A DNA stretch of 7,340 bases from Crenotrichaceae bacterium (GCA_011322755.1 DRLZ01000405.1:1-7340); one strand, 5' to 3'; positions 1-5,560 are shown, counted from the stretch's first letter. The notes: generated by a model not told the origin, from the letters alone. Made by a program: numbers and translations.

Positions 1-603
1 GTAAGTTTGCAATAATGCAGCTGGTCCCAGGTAGCGATCGCTATTCCACCAGTAACTCGGACAGCTGGTTGAGCAACAGGCACAGAGAATACATTCCCAC
101 AAACCATCGAGCTCTGCACGTTGCTCTGGTGTTTGGCGTCGCTCGCGATCCCCGGGTGGCGGTGTCTGATTTTCTATCCAGGGTTTTACGGTTGCATGTT
201 GCGCATAAAAGTGGGTTAAATCTGCAATCAAATCCTTGAGCACCGGCATATGCGGCAAGGGATAAATGCTGATTGTTCCCTTGATGTCTTCGATCGGGGT
301 AATACATGCCAGGGTATTGTGCCCATTGATAGTCATTGCACAGGAACCACAAACACCTTCACGGCAAGAACGCCTAAATGTAAGCGTCGAGTCAATACGA
401 TCCTTGATGTGGATGATGATATCCAGAACCATTGGTCCACATTGATCCAGGTCGACCTCAAATGTATCCAGACGCGGGTTATCCGCTTTGTCCGGATCAT
501 AGCGGTAAATTTTGATTGTTCGCGGGCGTGCCGGATGCTCTGGCGCAGGGTGTTTCACACCTTTGGTCACAGTGGAACCCTTTGGCAAACGAAATGAAAC
601 CAT
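1..603 (-). CDS. sdhB: Succinate dehydrogenase iron-sulfur subunit SdhB, 3' end cut by window edge
   Basis: This is the electron-transfer subunit of respiratory complex II. It passes electrons from the SdhA flavin through three Fe-S clusters to ubiquinone at the inner membrane. The frame is open from ATG at 603 to the window edge, giving 201 residues; family members are usually about 230-260, so the C-terminus is missing. The ferredoxin-like N-terminal part has the [2Fe-2S] ligands Cys80, Cys85, Cys88 and Cys100 (SCREGVCGSC and LAC). The second domain shows CxxCxxCxxxCP at Cys171, 174, 177 and 181, the start of the [4Fe-4S] and [3Fe-4S] ligand set, followed by SYWWN. The remaining ligands would lie beyond the edge. 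The alphaproteobacterial-type block IYRYDPD...NPRLDTFEVDLDxCGPMVLD is present. The start lies one base after the sdhA stop (TGATATG) with no strong ribosome site, so translation is probably coupled to sdhA. Confidence 0.97.
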   Translation of the reverse strand, partial: MVSFRLPKGSTVTKGVKHPAPEHPARPRTIKIYRYDPDKADNPRLDTFEVDLDQCGPMVLDIIIHIKDRIDSTLTFRRSCREGVCGSCAMTINGHNTLACITPIEDIKGTISIYPLPHMPVLKDLIADLTHFYAQHATVKPWIENQTPPPGDRERRQTPEQRAELDGLWECILCACCSTSCPSYWWNSDRYLGPAALLQTY

Positions 604-604
604 A

Positions 605-2395
605 TCAATAGACTCTTTGCTTTGGAGGCACGGACTCAACATCGTCAGTCAGTGTGTGCAAGTGAACAGGACGATAATTGATCCTGGTCTCAGCTGAATC
701 ATTCAGCCAGATCATCGAGTGTTTAAGCCAGTTCTCATCATCACGCTGCTGATGATCTTCACGTGCATGACTCCCTCTGCTCTCTGTACGATTGGCTGCG
801 CTATCCAGTGTCGTTATCGCCTGAACCAGTAGGTTTTCGAGCTCAAGCGCTTCAACCAGATCGGTATTCCAGGTCAGCGAACGGTCACGAATCAGAATAT
901 CGTTGTCAAAGCTTTCACGGGTAGTTCGCATTTGCTGAACACCTTCCTTCAGAATCTCCTCGGTTCGAAATACGGCGGCATGATTTTGCATCACAGTCTG
1001 CATTTGCAAACGAATTTCAGCAGTCGCCCGGCTGCCTTTTGCATGTCGCAAAGCATCAAAGCGTGATAACGGTTTATCCAACAGATTCCGGTTTAAGGTT
1101 TTATGTGGTGTACGCGGCTTAATCAGCTGTACACAGCGTTGTGCTGCTGCGCGACCAAACACAACCAGATCCAGCAACGAATTGGAACCCAGTCGATTTG
1201 CACCATGCACCGAAACACAAGCCGTTTCACCAATCGCCATCAAGCCTTGAACCACGCTTTCCGGATTGCCGTTTTTATGTGTGACGACTTCGCCATGAAT
1301 ATTGGTCGGTATGCCACCCATATTATAATGTGCTGTTGGGATAACCGGAATGGGTTCACGCAAAACGTCGATACCGGCAAAAATACGCGCTGTTTCGGTA
1401 ATACCCGGGAGGCGTTTCTGTATCAGTCGCTCATCCAGGTGTTCTAGATGCAAATAAGCATGATCCTTGTTCACACCTACGCCGCGACCTTCTCGCACTT
1501 CAATGGCAATGGCACGGCTTACAACATCGCGGGATGCGAGATCTTTGGCGGTTGGCGCGTAGCGCTCCATAAAATGTTCGCCTTCGGAATTGGTAAGAAA
1601 CCCGCCTTCACCGCGCACACCTTCTGTAATCAAACAACCCACACCGTAAATACCCGTTGGGTGAAACTGTACAAACTCCATATCCTGAAGTGGCAAGCCG
1701 GCTCGCAACACCATTGCATTGCCGTCACCGGTACAGGTATGCGCGGAGGTACAGGAAAGATAACAGCGACCATAGCCGCCGCTTGCCATCACAGTCATGT
1801 GGGCACGAAATAAATGCAAAGTTCCGTCATCCAGGCGCCACGCCAGCACACCTCGACATTCACCATCTTCCATCAGCAAATCAATCGCAAAATACTCAAC
1901 AAAAAACTCGGCATGATGTTTGAGTGACTGTTGATACAGGGTTTGCAATATCGCATGTCCTGTCTGATCGGCTGCGGCACAGGTACGCAGTGCATTGCCC
2001 TTGCCGTAATGTGTGGTCATGCCTCCAAACGAGCGTTGGTAAATCTTGCCTTCACTGTTGCGCGAAAACGGTACGCCTTGATGTTCCAGCTCCACAATGG
2101 AAGGAATCGCTTCACGACACATGTATTCAATAGCGTCTTGATCACCCAGCCAGTCTGAGCCCTTGATGGTGTCATACATGTGCCAGCGCCAGTCATCTTC
2201 ACCCATATTACCCAGCGCAGCACTAATACCGCCTTGAGCTGAAACTGTATGACTGCGGGTTGGAAATACTTTTGTAATGCAGGCAGTCGTCAAGCCTTTT
2301 TCTGCCAGACCCAGTGTCGCGCGTAAACCAGCGCCTCCAGCGCCGATAACAATGACATCGTACTTATGTTCAGTGACTGGATATGCTGTTGTCAT
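605..2395 (-). CDS. sdhA: Succinate dehydrogenase flavoprotein subunit SdhA
   Basis: This subunit oxidises succinate to fumarate, linking the TCA cycle to the quinone pool, and faces the cytoplasm on the membrane anchor. The product is 596 residues, normal for the family. A dinucleotide-binding motif GAGGAGL lies at 18-24. His49 in RSHTVSAQGG is the expected covalent FAD attachment residue. Substrate-site residues are His245 (FHPTGI), Arg289 (ASRDVVSR, the expected proton-shuttle Arg), His356 (TAHYNMGG) and Arg401 (NRLGSNS). The C-terminus has the family endings HAREDHQQRDDENW and PVHLHTLTDDVE and finishes PPKQRVY. I chose ATG at 2395 over an in-frame TTG at 2401, because MTTAYPVTEHKYDVIVIG has a normal N-terminus and the TTG adds only two residues. 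The sdhD stop is 11 bp upstream and sdhB follows 1 bp downstream. No frameshift or missing catalytic residue was seen. Confidence 0.98.
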   Translation of the reverse strand: MTTAYPVTEHKYDVIVIGAGGAGLRATLGLAEKGLTTACITKVFPTRSHTVSAQGGISAALGNMGEDDWRWHMYDTIKGSDWLGDQDAIEYMCREAIPSIVELEHQGVPFSRNSEGKIYQRSFGGMTTHYGKGNALRTCAAADQTGHAILQTLYQQSLKHHAEFFVEYFAIDLLMEDGECRGVLAWRLDDGTLHLFRAHMTVMASGGYGRCYLSCTSAHTCTGDGNAMVLRAGLPLQDMEFVQFHPTGIYGVGCLITEGVRGEGGFLTNSEGEHFMERYAPTAKDLASRDVVSRAIAIEVREGRGVGVNKDHAYLHLEHLDERLIQKRLPGITETARIFAGIDVLREPIPVIPTAHYNMGGIPTNIHGEVVTHKNGNPESVVQGLMAIGETACVSVHGANRLGSNSLLDLVVFGRAAAQRCVQLIKPRTPHKTLNRNLLDKPLSRFDALRHAKGSRATAEIRLQMQTVMQNHAAVFRTEEILKEGVQQMRTTRESFDNDILIRDRSLTWNTDLVEALELENLLVQAITTLDSAANRTESRGSHAREDHQQRDDENWLKHSMIWLNDSAETRINYRPVHLHTLTDDVESVPPKQRVY

Positions 2396-2406
2396 TGGCA
2401 AACAAA

Positions 2407-2784
2407 CTAGTGTAAAAAAGCGATTTTAAGAACAGATACAATGGAAGCAACCATCATCATCAACAAAAAAAGGTTGCTACAGATAATACTGCTGATCCGC
2501 AACCATTCAGTATGCACATAATCTTCCAGAATGGTTTGCAAACCAAGCATGCCATGATAGTAAGCTGACAACAGAAAGCTGATAAGGAAAATACCATGGC
2601 CAGAATCGGCAACCCAGGACACCAGAGTCTGATAGTCAATATCAGGCAGAGACGCCAGCGAAAACACCAGCCATGCAGATAACGGCATTAATGCTAACGC
2701 GCTAATCCGCTGCATCCACCAGTGACGAAGACCTTTACGTGAGGCACCAAGGTCATGTACTTTCCAGTTCGATGAACTACTCAT
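2407..2784 (-). CDS. sdhD: Succinate dehydrogenase membrane anchor subunit SdhD
   Basis: This is the small membrane anchor of complex II, which with SdhC binds heme b and forms the ubiquinone site. It has 125 residues and three hydrophobic segments, at roughly 27-46, 62-85 and 98-122. The N-terminal HWWMQRISALAL block (21-32) is typical of alphaproteobacterial-type SdhD. His77 in the HxxxG pattern (77-81) is the expected heme b axial ligand. Glu87-Asp88-Tyr89 matches the (E)DY motif whose Asp and Tyr contribute to the quinone site in E. coli SdhD. The start ATG overlaps the sdhC stop by four bases (ATGA), which indicates translational coupling. sdhA follows 11 bp downstream. Confidence 0.94.
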   Translation of the reverse strand: MSSSSNWKVHDLGASRKGLRHWWMQRISALALMPLSAWLVFSLASLPDIDYQTLVSWVADSGHGIFLISFLLSAYYHGMLGLQTILEDYVHTEWLRISSIICSNLFLLMMMVASIVSVLKIAFLH

Positions 2785-3167
2785 ACTGAAAATGTGTGAA
2801 CAAGCAACACAGCTGCTGTTAGCAACACTGCCATTAATATTTCCAGGCCATCAAGCAACCGGGCATAGCGTAAATCAAACCCCGAGCCGGTATCCCAAAC
2901 CAAATGTCTCAAACCATGTAGCCAGTGCTGCCAGAATGAAAAACATAACGCTACCAGAATAACCCATGCCAGACTTGAATTTGCTTGTTGTTTGATGATT
3001 TCCCATACAGACGGGTAATTTGCTAACAGGATGAGAGCAACTGTGAATGCAATCGTGCCGATAACCAGGAATACGCCAGTCATCCGGTGCGTAATTGACA
3101 ACCATGCTGTCAATGGCAACCGATAGACTTGAAGATGCGGTGAAAGAGGTGGCTGAGTTTTTTTCAT
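2781..3167 (-). CDS. sdhC: Succinate dehydrogenase cytochrome b556 subunit SdhC
   Basis: This is the larger-named membrane anchor and cytochrome b subunit of complex II. It has 128 residues from ATG at 3167 and three transmembrane stretches, at roughly 29-49, 65-83 and 106-125. The signature SPHLQVYRLPLTAWLSITHR spans 9-28; Ser24 and Arg28 align with the ubiquinone-site Ser27 and Arg31 of E. coli SdhC. The HxxxGxRHxxWD pattern at 81-92 supplies His81 as the likely heme b ligand. The frame is also open upstream to a TTG at 3221, but that extension would overlap the preceding small gene and adds a polar tail not found in the family. No clear Shine-Dalgarno site precedes the ATG. The upstream sdhAF4-like stop is 20 bp away, so coupling or termination-reinitiation is possible. 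Confidence 0.95.
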   Translation of the reverse strand: MKKTQPPLSPHLQVYRLPLTAWLSITHRMTGVFLVIGTIAFTVALILLANYPSVWEIIKQQANSSLAWVILVALCFSFWQHWLHGLRHLVWDTGSGFDLRYARLLDGLEILMAVLLTAAVLLVHTFSV

Positions 3168-3187
3168 GAACGTCGAATAATCAGAGA

Positions 3188-3349
3188 TCAGAAATCGATA
3201 CAGCGACCGTTTTTTTCCCAATCACCATAGCGTGAAGGATCGAGACCTTCTCGGCCACCGGTTTCATAGGGAACCTGCTCCAAAAGCTCTCTTGCAGATT
3301 TCGCTGCCTCTACGCCTTTGGGTTCCTGATCGAAAATATCTGATTCCAT
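3188..3349 (-). CDS. SdhAF4-like (DUF1674) succinate dehydrogenase assembly factor
   Basis: This gene encodes a 53-residue protein. In eukaryotes the family (SDHAF4, yeast Sdh8) is known to bind free flavinated SdhA, protect it from oxidative damage and help it join SdhB. Identification rests on the C-terminal half: VPYETGGREGLDP followed by SRYGDWEKNGRCIDF and the stop (residues 26-53). This is the family's invariant RYGDWExxGRCIDF ending. The N-terminal half is acidic, charged and probably disordered. The gene is co-directional with sdhC, 20 bp upstream of it, and appears to be the first cistron of the sdh operon, which fits the assumed role. The start is uncertain. ATG at 3349 is conservative. 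An in-frame GTG at 3361 has AGGA eight bases upstream (3370-3373) and would give 57 residues. The protein is normal length for a bacterial, non-targeted member. Confidence 0.88.
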   Translation of the reverse strand: MESDIFDQEPKGVEAAKSARELLEQVPYETGGREGLDPSRYGDWEKNGRCIDF

Positions 3350-3375
3350 ATTAAACGTCACAAAAACAATCCTGC

Positions 3376-3384
3376 ATTTTAACA
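3376..3384 (-). promoter_or_regulatory. Candidate extended -10 promoter for the sdhAF4-sdhCDAB operon
   Basis: On the minus strand the sequence reads TGTTAAAAT, an extended -10 pattern (TG-N-TAAAAT) about 27 bp before the ATG of the first gene. No good -35 lies 16-18 bp upstream. If it is used, transcription would start near 3369. That would leave a short leader for the ATG at 3349 and would argue against the GTG start at 3361. This is a prediction from consensus only. Confidence 0.35.
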
Positions 3385-3426
3385 GGTGTCGTCACTTCAC
3401 GCTTAAATTTTAAAAAAACGCATGAA

Positions 3427-3449
3427 AACACTCTGAATAAAACAGTGTT
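3427..3449. repeat. Inverted repeat AACACT-N11-AGTGTT upstream of the sdh operon
   Basis: There is a perfect 6-bp dyad with an 11-base spacer, located about 60-80 bp upstream of the predicted sdh transcription start. Position and spacing would suit a dimeric regulator, but a 6-bp dyad can arise by chance in AT-rich DNA. No known operator consensus was recognised. Confidence 0.3.
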
Positions 3450-3544
3450 AATCAGCGAAAGGAATTATCATCGAGCTGGCATGAAACTTCCTGCCGGATA
3501 TAACTGTACAGCTCAGAATTGGCTTTCAGTATAGGAGGATATGA

Positions 3545-3701
3545 GGCTGTCCGGGAATAGAAGTCGTAGTGAGAAAAAGCTGATTTGATTCGAATTTTCT
3601 CATTCTTTATTGATGGCGAATCATTGTGCTATTCAACGAAAATAAAGGGAAATATTGCAAATTCAGCTTTCCCGCAGTGGGCTTTCAATTTTCGGACAGC
3701 C
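3545..3701. mobile_element. MITE-like non-autonomous element with imperfect terminal inverted repeats
   Basis: This 157-bp element begins GGCTGTCCGGGAATAGAAG and ends in the complement of GGCTGTCCGAAAATTGAA. The two ends align over about 43 bp without gaps, with 30 matches by hand count. The outer nine bases (GGCTGTCCG) and an inner AAAGCTGA block are identical. It has no coding capacity worth calling. The interior holds a further small dyad (GATTCG...CGAATC). No clear target-site duplication was seen: the left flank is GGATATGA and the right flank CACTACAG. Size, terminal repeats and lack of a transposase fit a MITE, but I cannot assign a parent IS family. It sits between the sdh operon's upstream region and the lipoprotein gene's downstream region. 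Confidence 0.72.
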
Positions 3702-3703
3702 CA

Positions 3704-3735
3704 CTACAGCATTACAAACAGTCGTAATGCTGTAG
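3704..3735. repeat. Perfect 12-bp hairpin next to the MITE-like element
   Basis: CTACAGCATTAC (3704-3715) and GTAATGCTGTAG (3724-3735) form a mismatch-free stem with an 8-base loop. It starts two bases after the end of the element at 3701. No U-tract follows on either strand, so it is not a standard intrinsic terminator. It could still act as a transcript 3' end stabiliser for the convergent lipoprotein message, be part of a repeat family, or be an insertion target for the neighbouring element. Confidence 0.6.
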
Positions 3736-3893
3736 CAAGACATAAGAAACGGTGAAAACGAACGGTTTTCAGTAAATAAACTGTTACTAAGAGGCTCTCC
3801 CCCTTGGTGTTCTCAAAATTTGCGAAGCAGATCAATAAAAGAAGGTGTCTGCCAGATCAAATCAGAACAAGTAAATTACACCACTGTAGTAAG
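3736..3893. other. Non-coding stretch downstream of the lipoprotein gene
   Basis: Together with the MITE and hairpin this makes up the gene-free gap of about 540 bp between the sdh operon and the lipoprotein gene. It contains a 7-bp stem, TGAAAAC-GAACG-GTTTTCA (3753-3771), without a U-tract, and a short direct repeat of CAGATC (3828-3833 and 3853-3858). No convincing Rho-independent terminator for the lipoprotein gene was found. Short open frames on the plus strand here extend into the Ala-rich gene and are shadows of it. Confidence 0.4.
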
Positions 3894-4214
3894 CTACTCA
3901 ACAGCTTTTGTGACTTCTGCAATGCTCTCTTTTGCAGCTTCCTTGACTGCACCAGCGGCATTCTCAACCTCTGCCTTCTTGGCTGCAATAGCAGCTGCGG
4001 CCTTGGCTCGTCTCGCCTCAATCGCTGCTTTTGCTTCTGCAGCAAGAGCACGCGCTTCCTTGGCTGCCTCTCTTTGAGATTTAATCGTCGGAGCGCCAGA
4101 TAGTGGGTCAACTTGCTTCACATAATCACCATCTCCAACGCCACATCCTGCCAGCAATAAAGGTAAACTGATTAATGAGGCTGCCAGACCTGTTTTGGAA
4201 CTAAACTTTTTCAT
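3894..4214 (-). CDS. Small Ala-rich helical lipoprotein, probably outer membrane
   Basis: I do not recognise this as a named family. The product is 106 residues. It has a lipoprotein signal peptide: a basic start MKKFSSK, a hydrophobic core at 9-21, and the lipobox LAGC with Cys24 as the acylated residue. Gly at +2 rather than Asp predicts Lol sorting to the outer membrane. After a short Gly/Asp linker and VKQVDPLSGAP (about 32-42), residues 45-106 are almost pure Ala/Lys/Glu/Arg. They predict a long amphipathic helix or coiled coil in the periplasm, broken by one Gly near 92. It resembles Lpp in layout (lipid anchor plus helix) but lacks the C-terminal Lys/Arg used for peptidoglycan linkage and ends VTKAVE. 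The start is firm: GGAGGG lies six bases upstream. It is monocistronic, and a promoter is visible. The gene is divergent from the Uma2-family gene. Confidence 0.85.
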   Translation of the reverse strand: MKKFSSKTGLAASLISLPLLLAGCGVGDGDYVKQVDPLSGAPTIKSQREAAKEARALAAEAKAAIEARRAKAAAAIAAKKAEVENAAGAVKEAAKESIAEVTKAVE

Positions 4215-4220
4215 TTGAAA

Positions 4221-4226
4221 CCCTCC
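4221..4226 (-). promoter_or_regulatory. Shine-Dalgarno site of the lipoprotein gene
   Basis: GGAGGG on the minus strand lies six bases before ATG at 4214. It is the strongest ribosome site in the window and fixes the start. It suggests high expression, as expected for a small structural lipoprotein. Confidence 0.75.
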
Positions 4227-4252
4227 ACATGTTATTTTTTGGGTGTGAGATC

Positions 4253-4281
4253 ATTATAAGGCAACAAGACCGCAATTCCAA
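4253..4281 (-). promoter_or_regulatory. Sigma-70-type promoter for the lipoprotein gene
   Basis: On the minus strand there is TTGGAA (-35, 4281-4276), a 17-base spacer, and a perfect TATAAT (-10, 4258-4253). Start of transcription is expected near 4246, leaving a leader of about 30 bases that contains the GGAGGG site. It is the best promoter match in the window. Confidence 0.65.
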
Positions 4282-4331
4282 TGTTCTAGAGTCGAATACT
4301 GCATGACAAATTCTTGCACGCAGATTCAGAC

Positions 4332-4357
4332 CTGAAATAACAAACAATCAATTTCAG
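4332..4357. repeat. Inverted repeat between the divergent lipoprotein and Uma2 genes
   Basis: CTGAAAT (4332-4338) and ATTTCAG (4351-4357) form a 7-bp dyad with a 12-base spacer in the divergent intergenic region. It could be an operator or chance. Nothing else was recognised between the two promoters. Confidence 0.25.
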
Positions 4358-4429
4358 AAATGGAGGTCAAGCCTCGGACGTAAAACAGTTGTTCCAGAAT
4401 GGTAATAAAGAACTGAATATTTGCTGGAA

Positions 4430-4456
4430 TTGGAAATCTGAATATTATGCTAGAAT
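4430..4456 (+). promoter_or_regulatory. Candidate promoter for the Uma2-family gene
   Basis: TTGGAA (4430-4435) lies 15 bases before TAGAAT (4451-4456), which is preceded by TG at 4448-4449, an extended -10 pattern. An alternative pair overlaps it: TTGCTG (4421-4426), 16 bases, TATTAT (4443-4448). Both lie just upstream of ATG 4485 and support that start over earlier ones. Confidence 0.35.
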
Positions 4457-4484
4457 GTTAGGTGAATCACTTGGAATCCACGAT

Positions 4485-5030
4485 ATGACATTAGCTTATC
4501 AAGAGTACTATACCGCTGATGATTACACTCTCTGGAAGGGTGATTGGGAGCTCATTGAAGGCATGCCCTATGCTATGTCGCCATCTCCTTCGGTTACGCA
4601 TCAAGCGGTTAGTACAAATCTAGCGGCTTTTTTGAAAAAGAGTCTCGACAATCCTGAACAACCCGGAAACTGCAAAGACTGCATTGTACTGATGGAAACT
4701 GATTGGCAAGTTTCCAATGACACCGTTGTCAGACCTGACGTCATGGTTGTTTGCCAGAAGATTGGCGAGCGTGTTGTTGCAACACCTGATCTGATAATGG
4801 AAGTCGTCTCAAACTCCAGCACCAAAAGAGATGAATACATGAAGTTTAAACTTTATCAGCGAGAAGGCGTGCCATACTACATCCTTGTTTATCCAGACAA
4901 ACAACTTGCCAAGGCTTATTACCACCAATCAGGAAAATACAAAAAACTGGCAGACTACACCGATGATCTGAGTGCCTTTGAGGTAGCTCATTGTAACCTG
5001 AAAGTGGATTTTAGTGCTGTTTGGCGGTGA
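4485..5030 (+). CDS. Uma2-family (DUF820) restriction-endonuclease-fold protein
   Basis: The product is 181 residues from ATG 4485. Family members have a PD-(D/E)XK nuclease fold; they are very abundant in cyanobacteria and patchy in other bacteria, and their biological role is largely unknown. The family pattern is complete: GDWELIEGMPYAMSPSPSVTHQ (19-40, with Glu25 a candidate active-site acid), then TVVRPDVMVV with Asp85, IMEVVS with Glu106, and the KRDEYMKFKLYQREGVPYYILVYPD block (114-138). Lys120 or Lys122 in that block is the likely migrated catalytic lysine. The frame stays open to TTG 4389, but family proteins begin near MTLAYQEYYT, so the later start was chosen. No strong ribosome site is visible. 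There is no partner methylase, toxin or transposase beside it, so it stands alone. Nuclease activity is inferred from the fold and not shown. Confidence 0.88.
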   Translation: MTLAYQEYYTADDYTLWKGDWELIEGMPYAMSPSPSVTHQAVSTNLAAFLKKSLDNPEQPGNCKDCIVLMETDWQVSNDTVVRPDVMVVCQKIGERVVATPDLIMEVVSNSSTKRDEYMKFKLYQREGVPYYILVYPDKQLAKAYYHQSGKYKKLADYTDDLSAFEVAHCNLKVDFSAVWR

Positions 5031-5041
5031 ACTGAACTAAT

Positions 5042-5102
5042 CCTTTCTCCATCAGGAGGGATTCCTCTCTGATGCAGAAAGGCTGGTGAGGAGAATTTTT
5101 TT
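5042..5102 (+). terminator. Long stem-loop after the Uma2 gene, candidate terminator
   Basis: The stem pairs CCTTTCT (5042-5048), CATCAG (5050-5055) and GAGG (5056-5059) with CCTC (5064-5067), CTGATG (5069-5074) and AGAAAGG (5076-5082). That is 17 pairs with one C-C mismatch, one bulged T and a GATT loop. It starts 11 bases after the Uma2 stop. A run of seven T lies at 5096-5102, 13 bases beyond the stem, which is too far for a textbook intrinsic terminator. A shifted fold pairing ATTC-CTC (5061-5067) with GAGGAGAAT (5088-5096) would bring the T run adjacent but is weaker. Confidence 0.5.
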
Positions 5103-5518
5103 GGTCGCAAGTACCCAGCGCCGTCCAATCATTTCATTCAACAACCAGACGAAAAGCTTGACAATAATTCTCCAGTATCTACACTTCAAGTGCAGCAGAC
5201 AGAGACAATACACCTTTTGTAATATAGCTTAACAGAAATAATTCCTAACGTCTTATACCACTAATAATGGCCAGTTAGACTGCAACTTGCAATGTTGAAA
5301 TTAAAAGAAATTTTACATTACTATGCGGTTTTCTGTGATTGTTCGTTATGACGGTAGGAAAAAAATAAATTTCCACATCTACAATGGTATCGTATTGATG
5401 CGCCTAATTTCAACTAGTTACCCATCGACAACACTTGCGTACTGATTACCTAATAAGCCGAGATTTAATTTTGTCATCTCATGTATTTTGTATTTGTTTG
5501 TATCCAAAATATTTACTG
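5103..5518. other. AT-rich non-coding region between the Uma2 and DUF354 genes
   Basis: No supported gene was found on either strand. The longest plus-strand open run at the left side is about 43 codons from TTG 5101, with no recognisable similarity or ribosome site. The stretch is AT-rich with no clear repeats, tRNA or riboswitch fold that I could recognise. It may be a long upstream regulatory region for the glycan operon or decayed DNA. Confidence 0.45.
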
Positions 5519-5547
5519 TTAACACAACCATTCCAGAACGCTATAGA
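5519..5547 (+). promoter_or_regulatory. Candidate sigma-70 promoter for the DUF354-asnB operon
   Basis: TTAACA (5519-5524, five of six to the -35 consensus) lies 17 bases before TATAGA (5542-5547, four of six to the -10 consensus). Transcription would begin near 5554, only about seven bases before the GTG start, giving a nearly leaderless message. Either the true promoter is further upstream or translation starts with little or no leader. Confidence 0.4.
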
Positions 5548-5560
5548 GTGAAGACTTGAA

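Noticed and set aside
1103..2158. Several plus-strand open frames of 69-121 codons opposite sdhA
   Set aside because: They are antisense to a strongly conserved full-length sdhA, have no recognisable motifs and no ribosome sites.
2396..2401. SdhA starting at TTG 2401
   Set aside because: It adds only two residues before a good ATG, with no ribosome site to favour it.
3168..3221. Longer SdhC starting at TTG 3221
   Set aside because: The extension overlaps the end of the SdhAF4-like gene and is absent from the family. MKKTQPPLSPHLQVYRLP at ATG 3167 is the normal N-terminus.
3477..3492. Sigma-54-like site TGGCATG-N4-TTCCT on the plus strand
   Set aside because: The invariant GC of the -12 element is not intact, and no gene follows on that strand before the MITE-like element.
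3534..3589. AGGAGG followed by ATG at the left edge of the MITE-like element (14-codon frame)
   Set aside because: Only two bases separate the Shine-Dalgarno-like run from the ATG, and the frame ends after 14 codons inside the element. At best it is a remnant of an interrupted gene.
3820..4111. Overlapping Ala-, Ser/Cys- and Arg/Leu-rich frames around the lipoprotein gene
   Set aside because: They are by-products of the repetitive Ala/Lys/Glu codons. Only the frame with the signal peptide, lipobox, ribosome site and promoter is credible.
5101..5232. 43-codon open run from TTG after the Uma2 gene
   Set aside because: It has no ribosome site, similarity or compositional sign of coding.
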